This document shows positions 60,226 to 64,000 of a DNA stretch of 64,000 nucleotides, in pieces; within the stretch, counting starts at the first letter, position 1; the number at the start of each line of letters is the position of its first letter. The DNA is from Gordius sp. MW1 (Eukaryota > Nematomorpha > Gordioida > Gordea > Gordiidae). The notes below the pieces were generated by a model. That model made no database searches. It saw only the letters and a list, made by a program, of their open reading frames with translations, and was not told the DNA's origin. The stretch spans positions 17,678,060 through 17,742,059 of the forward strand of contig OZ038529.1 in the NCBI GenBank assembly GCA_964036665.1. The letters are read 5' to 3'. The translations under genes and the position numbers were made by a program.

Positions 60226-61364
60226 TTTAAACAAATCTAACCTTTGATGAGCAACCCCCTAGCGCCACAAATTTTTATAGCGATTTTGATTAAGATGCGC
60301 CTATTAGATTGTTCATTTGTTGATCACTCAATACATATGTGTATTTTGTAAAATTTAATTAAAACCTTTTGATAATTGTGAACGATTAAAATTTTAAACA
60401 CTTTATTGGGTTAGACGAAAAGCACTTTAAAAAACGTTAATACATATCGGTTTTTAATTTTTGTGACACATTACGTCAAATAAATGATTGATACGATTAT
60501 TGCGGGTTACACAGAAATATTTCTTCTGGCTCATTTTCGATATTGATATGGCCGACCCTGATCCTTATGCCTATATGATCAATTTATGGGTTTTTTAAGA
60601 AGCTGTTTTGACCTAGCCTGGAGTCGACCCCAAGCCTGGCGCTAAAATAAATAATTATGAAGTCATCCTGTTTCAAGGTTATATCTAGCCTAATTCTTTG
60701 TATGTACCCTCTCTCTCCCTGCATTGCATCAATGCAGATTTTAAATTGATTTAGGGCCAGGTTAAAGTTGGTATGTAGATGAGTATTAAACTAAACAACT
60801 TCTTAATGGGGTATTGATAGAAACTATGAATTTTGATATTGTTAAGGTTTATTTACGATTATGTCGAACTAGATAATAGATTAACAATTATTTTTGTTTT
60901 TTCGATAATTTATTATTGTATAGAAAGAAATATAAGAAACTTACAAATTTTTAGTTCTTTTCGCACATTTTAAATAATAATTTTTTAAAATATCGATTAA
61001 ACATGGCAAATAGCCTATTATTAAAAAGGTAAAATATTTTGTTAATTATGTTGTGGACTATCAAAACACCACTCATGTCGTTAAACTACTGTTTTTTACC
61101 TTATGCTTTGGAGGAAAAGTTTTTGTTCAAATTTAACGCCGAATTTTGCGGCAATTAGTTTTTACTTATTTGGTACATATTTAAATCGATCTGTTCTAGT
61201 ATTCGTATCTCCATTATTATAAATGGTGGTTAACTTTAACTAAGTAGCCTTTATCCGAGCACTCGTCTTGGTTTGCACTTTGGTTTGTTAGAACACTTTG
61301 TTGTTGTATCAATATGTTGCTCAACCACTTCGTAACTAGCACCAATGTCCAGAAAAGCGCCGGG

Positions 61365-61703
61365 CCGGGCAACTATCATAAATTAAGTTTTCGGGCGGGC
61401 ACCATAACAAGATTCTGGCTCAATGAGATTCTTTTATACGGTTTATTATTTGTTTTTGTGTATTAGTTTCGCACTTTTCTATTAGATTGTTATGTATTAA
61501 TAATCGTAGTTCCTCTAAAAAATCGAAAATTAAATTGATATTTTTTGGAAATATGACAAAATCATTACGATTTCGGCCGCGCAGTTCGCATAGCTCTAGT
61601 GATTCTGGCATGGCCGTGTGGACACTTTATAGGGTTCAATTTTAATTATAAATTGGGATTGCGCCGGGTTCGGGCAGAAAAATTAAAAAATTCTGACCTC
61701 TCT
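61365..61703. mobile_element. hAT-terminus fragment, second copy
   Basis: Its right edge, read in complement, is AGAGAGGTCAGAATTTTTTA, then TTTTTCTGCCCGAACCCGGC. This matches the left end of the nested hAT at 14931 (CAGAGGTCAGA ... TTTTTCAGCCCGAACCCGGC). The left half matches 59968-60225. Confidence 0.6.
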
Positions 61704-61998
61704 GACTAGCACACTAATCAGGACTCGATTGCATATTCTGATGTACAACACTTTGTACCAACTACTCATGTCCACTCTGTGGATGCTTGCCGTTTTTGTT
61801 AAGTGACATTCTGGTTATAATAAGTGCCCCCCTAGGAATGAACATCGTCATATCTCAAATTGCAAAATTTTGAGCCTGCCTAAACATGAGCAACTGCTAC
61901 AAAGTTGCTTAAAAACATGACGTTTTGGCTAGTTTTGTTGTCATTTTTTGTACGGATTCTCACGCAAAGTTAAAATGTTAAAACGTTAGGAAATTGAA

Positions 61999-62020
61999 AG
62001 AGAGAGAGAGAGAGAGAGAG
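61999..62020. repeat. (AG)n microsatellite, 11 units
   Basis: Perfect AG dinucleotide run followed by ATTGATGG. Confidence 0.9.
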
Positions 62021-62278
62021 ATTGATGGAAAAGCTAGCCGAGAGGGGAAGTACCTTAAACTGTTAATGGATCATTTCCCCTGTTTTCATCCCCATTTTCG
62101 TGATTTTTAATACATCCCTTCCCCTCCTGTATAGCTTCGCCAATTTCACGTGATTCACTCATTATTTTATAAATGTTTAGCGATTAATTATAACTAATCC
62201 TTTAAAGCTAGAAGTAAGCCTAAACTGTTATACATTTGTCTTGCTTAACCCGTTAAAAACCCGTTATGTGATGGCGAG

Positions 62279-62419
62279 ATGGGCCTATCTAGGATTTCAA
62301 GTGTAAACTTTGGGAGGGCAAAAAATGTTTGTTTGAGATTTTGACCTAAGTCTATAAATTTTAAAAAAATTTTGGATTTATGGGGGGGGGGAAGCTTCCA
62401 CCCCCTTGCTACGCCCGTG
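62279..62419. mobile_element. MITE, GCGTAGCCAG family (copy 7), diverged
   Basis: Left end ATGGGCCTATCTAGG, right end CCCTTGCTACGCCCGTG, with a G11 run before the right end and the usual AT-rich centre. Confidence 0.6.
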
Positions 62420-63170
62420 AGGATCGGTATATTAAGTGTGTGCCAAATTGGGTTGGACATAAGTTCACTACAAAAAATACACATCAAACGTTATGCGTGG
62501 CTTAAAAAATTACTTTACATAATATACATATACACTCTGACACGTTACCTTTCACAAATGATTAATTGTCTACTATTTATATCACATAGAAGTTTGGAGG
62601 GACAACATATTATTTTTTGACACCATAGACCCCTAAGGCGGCGGGTTATATGGAATGCTCCTCACATTCTGCATTGTTCTAAGCATCTTAGCCCTAGGCA
62701 TTTTGTCGATATCTATATTTAAAAAATTTACATAGTCCCCCAAGCCTTATTTGTTGTAATATGTATCGCTTTCAGTTCTTCTAATCTTAAAAATCAACAG
62801 TTTTTTTTGAATTTTGTGTTTTTTAAATTTTTTTTGTACGTAACCTTATAAATTGCTTGGACAAGGATTTAAATTTTTAACACCAATTAAGTTGTGCTGT
62901 GATAATAGACACTAGTGAAAGTATGAGAAGTCTTTTAAAAAACTAATCAAGGCTCACATGCTTTAACTTAATTGGTATTAATACCCCACGCCAAGTTGGA
63001 GCTTACATGCAAGTGCAACGCATGTCGTTTATAACAAAGCCAGTTTTGATGATATGTAAATTTATTGGCATTCAATTTCGTGATATATAAAAATCTCTAA
63101 GTCGTTGGAGTGGGGTCATCTCAATATTAAATTAGCGGAGCTGGGGCTAAAACTTATTTTGCGGCGCTCT
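62420..63170. other. Intergenic, nothing recognised
   Basis: AT-rich DNA without a convincing ORF or repeat. Confidence 0.5.
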
Positions 63171-63338
63171 CATGGGCGTAGCTAGCATTGGGATTAGAGG
63201 AGGGGGGCGATAATGATTCAGGGAGGGACAAAATGATAATTTTTTCAAATTTTAGCCATAATTTTAATTAATTTTAACCATTTTTTGGAGTTAGAGGGGG
63301 CAGCCACCCCTCCCTGCCCCCCTCCGGCTACGCCCATG
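63171..63338. mobile_element. MITE, GCGTAGCCAG family (copy 8) with near-perfect TSD
   Basis: 168 bp, CATGGGCGTAGCTAGC to CCGGCTACGCCCATG, flanked by GGCGCTCT and GGCGCTTT (7 of 8 identical). The interior closely matches copy 1, including GATAATGATTCAGGGAGGGA. Confidence 0.82.
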
Positions 63339-64000
63339 GGCGCTTTTTAATTTTTGAATAAAACTACTCCCCACCGTAATTTATAGCTCAATTAGAATAT
63401 TCGCACACACCTCTCGAATACTTCACTACAAATAATAGCACACAATTTTACTCATCATTCGCACATAAATTATAATCACACACACTGTAAGTTGTGAAAA
63501 GCGGTTCTCGCCTCCTCATCATCCCCCAAACGTGTGTGTAAGTAATGATTAATTGAATTTAACACACTTTTTTCTCTCATATTCTACCAAAATAGCTTAG
63601 TTGCCCCCGCCCCGCCTCTTGGGATTTACATGAGATTCCCTCCAGGCTTACCTTATTTTTTGTTTGATGAAGAAACGCCCTTAAAGTTGAGAACGAGCTA
63701 GCTTTGTCATGTGTAAACTAAATTGACACTATTTGCTATTTAAGTATAATTTCATATACTCTAATAACTCTTCATTTTATCGTTTTATGACGTAGCACCA
63801 TGTTAAAGTGCGATATTACATGGGTGCGAATCCATATTGAGAGATCATTGTAAGTTCAATTGGTGATTAGTCCTAATGTTAAACATGACCTCATAGAAAA
63901 ATATTTAAATTTTAAACACAGCCAACCCGAGCTGAATTTAAATTTTATATTTCAAAGCGGAAATTCAATTTAATTACTCCGCCCTACAAAAAAACCATCC
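63339..64000. other. Intergenic to window end, nothing recognised
   Basis: No ORF, RNA or repeat identified. Confidence 0.5.

Overview
The window reads as invertebrate animal nuclear DNA that is AT-rich and repeat-laden. Three host genes could be assembled completely, with every splice phase consistent: RRP12 (minus strand, 16 exons, 458-9638), an HDAC1/Rpd3-type class I histone deacetylase (minus strand, 13 exons, 18679-24054), and a small Met/Pro/Gly/Gln-rich protein (plus strand, 2 coding exons, 50267-50922). A class A GPCR-like TM6-TM7 fragment (minus, 13.6-13.9 kb) and a Gln/Ser-rich gene with tandemly duplicated exons (plus, 24.3-24.9 kb, head-to-head with HDAC1) are weaker calls. Several introns are very short (37-62 nt). 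The species cannot be named from the sequence; multi-exon genes, metazoan-type HDAC1 and RRP12, hAT, Ty3/gypsy and tRNA-derived repeats, and a short TTAGGG-type interstitial tract point to a metazoan.

Layout: 0-10 kb is RRP12 with a small transposon in an intron. 10.2-12.1 kb is a non-autonomous LTR element of TRIM type. 13.3-13.9 kb holds the GPCR-like exons. 14.1-16.8 kb is a composite repeat (copy A) made of tRNA-derived SINE-like units with a nested 843-bp hAT element. 18.7-24.1 kb is HDAC1, sharing a 265-bp divergent promoter with the Gln/Ser-rich gene. 25.8-26.3 kb is an AT-rich tandem array. 28.2-29.6 kb is a probable hAT relic.

30.0-46.4 kb is the most striking region. One (GTAT)n microsatellite has been split by two insertions: a 5.1-kb palindromic hAT-like element (31359-36464) whose arms carry inverted arrays of a G/C-homopolymer minisatellite, and a 9.5-kb Ty3/gypsy retrotransposon (36606-46064) that itself carries a nested 3.4-kb LTR element. 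Target-site duplications are readable at each level (GTATGTAT, GTATG, GAAAC).

46.4-64 kb holds satellite units, a decayed hAT with a recognisable transposase C-terminus (47.8-49.0 kb), the Met/Pro/Gly-rich gene, copy B of the composite repeat (51.4-53.9 kb), a 2.4-kb TIR element (54.1-56.5 kb), and gene-free AT-rich DNA with hAT termini. A 140-175-bp MITE with CATGGGCGTAGCCAGG ends occurs at least eight times across the window.

RRP12 serves ribosome assembly, and HDAC1 serves chromatin silencing. No operon-like cooperation is visible; the rest is mobile DNA, much of it nested. Exon boundaries were deduced by eye from GT/AG sites, reading frame and recalled family similarity; nothing was aligned by computer.
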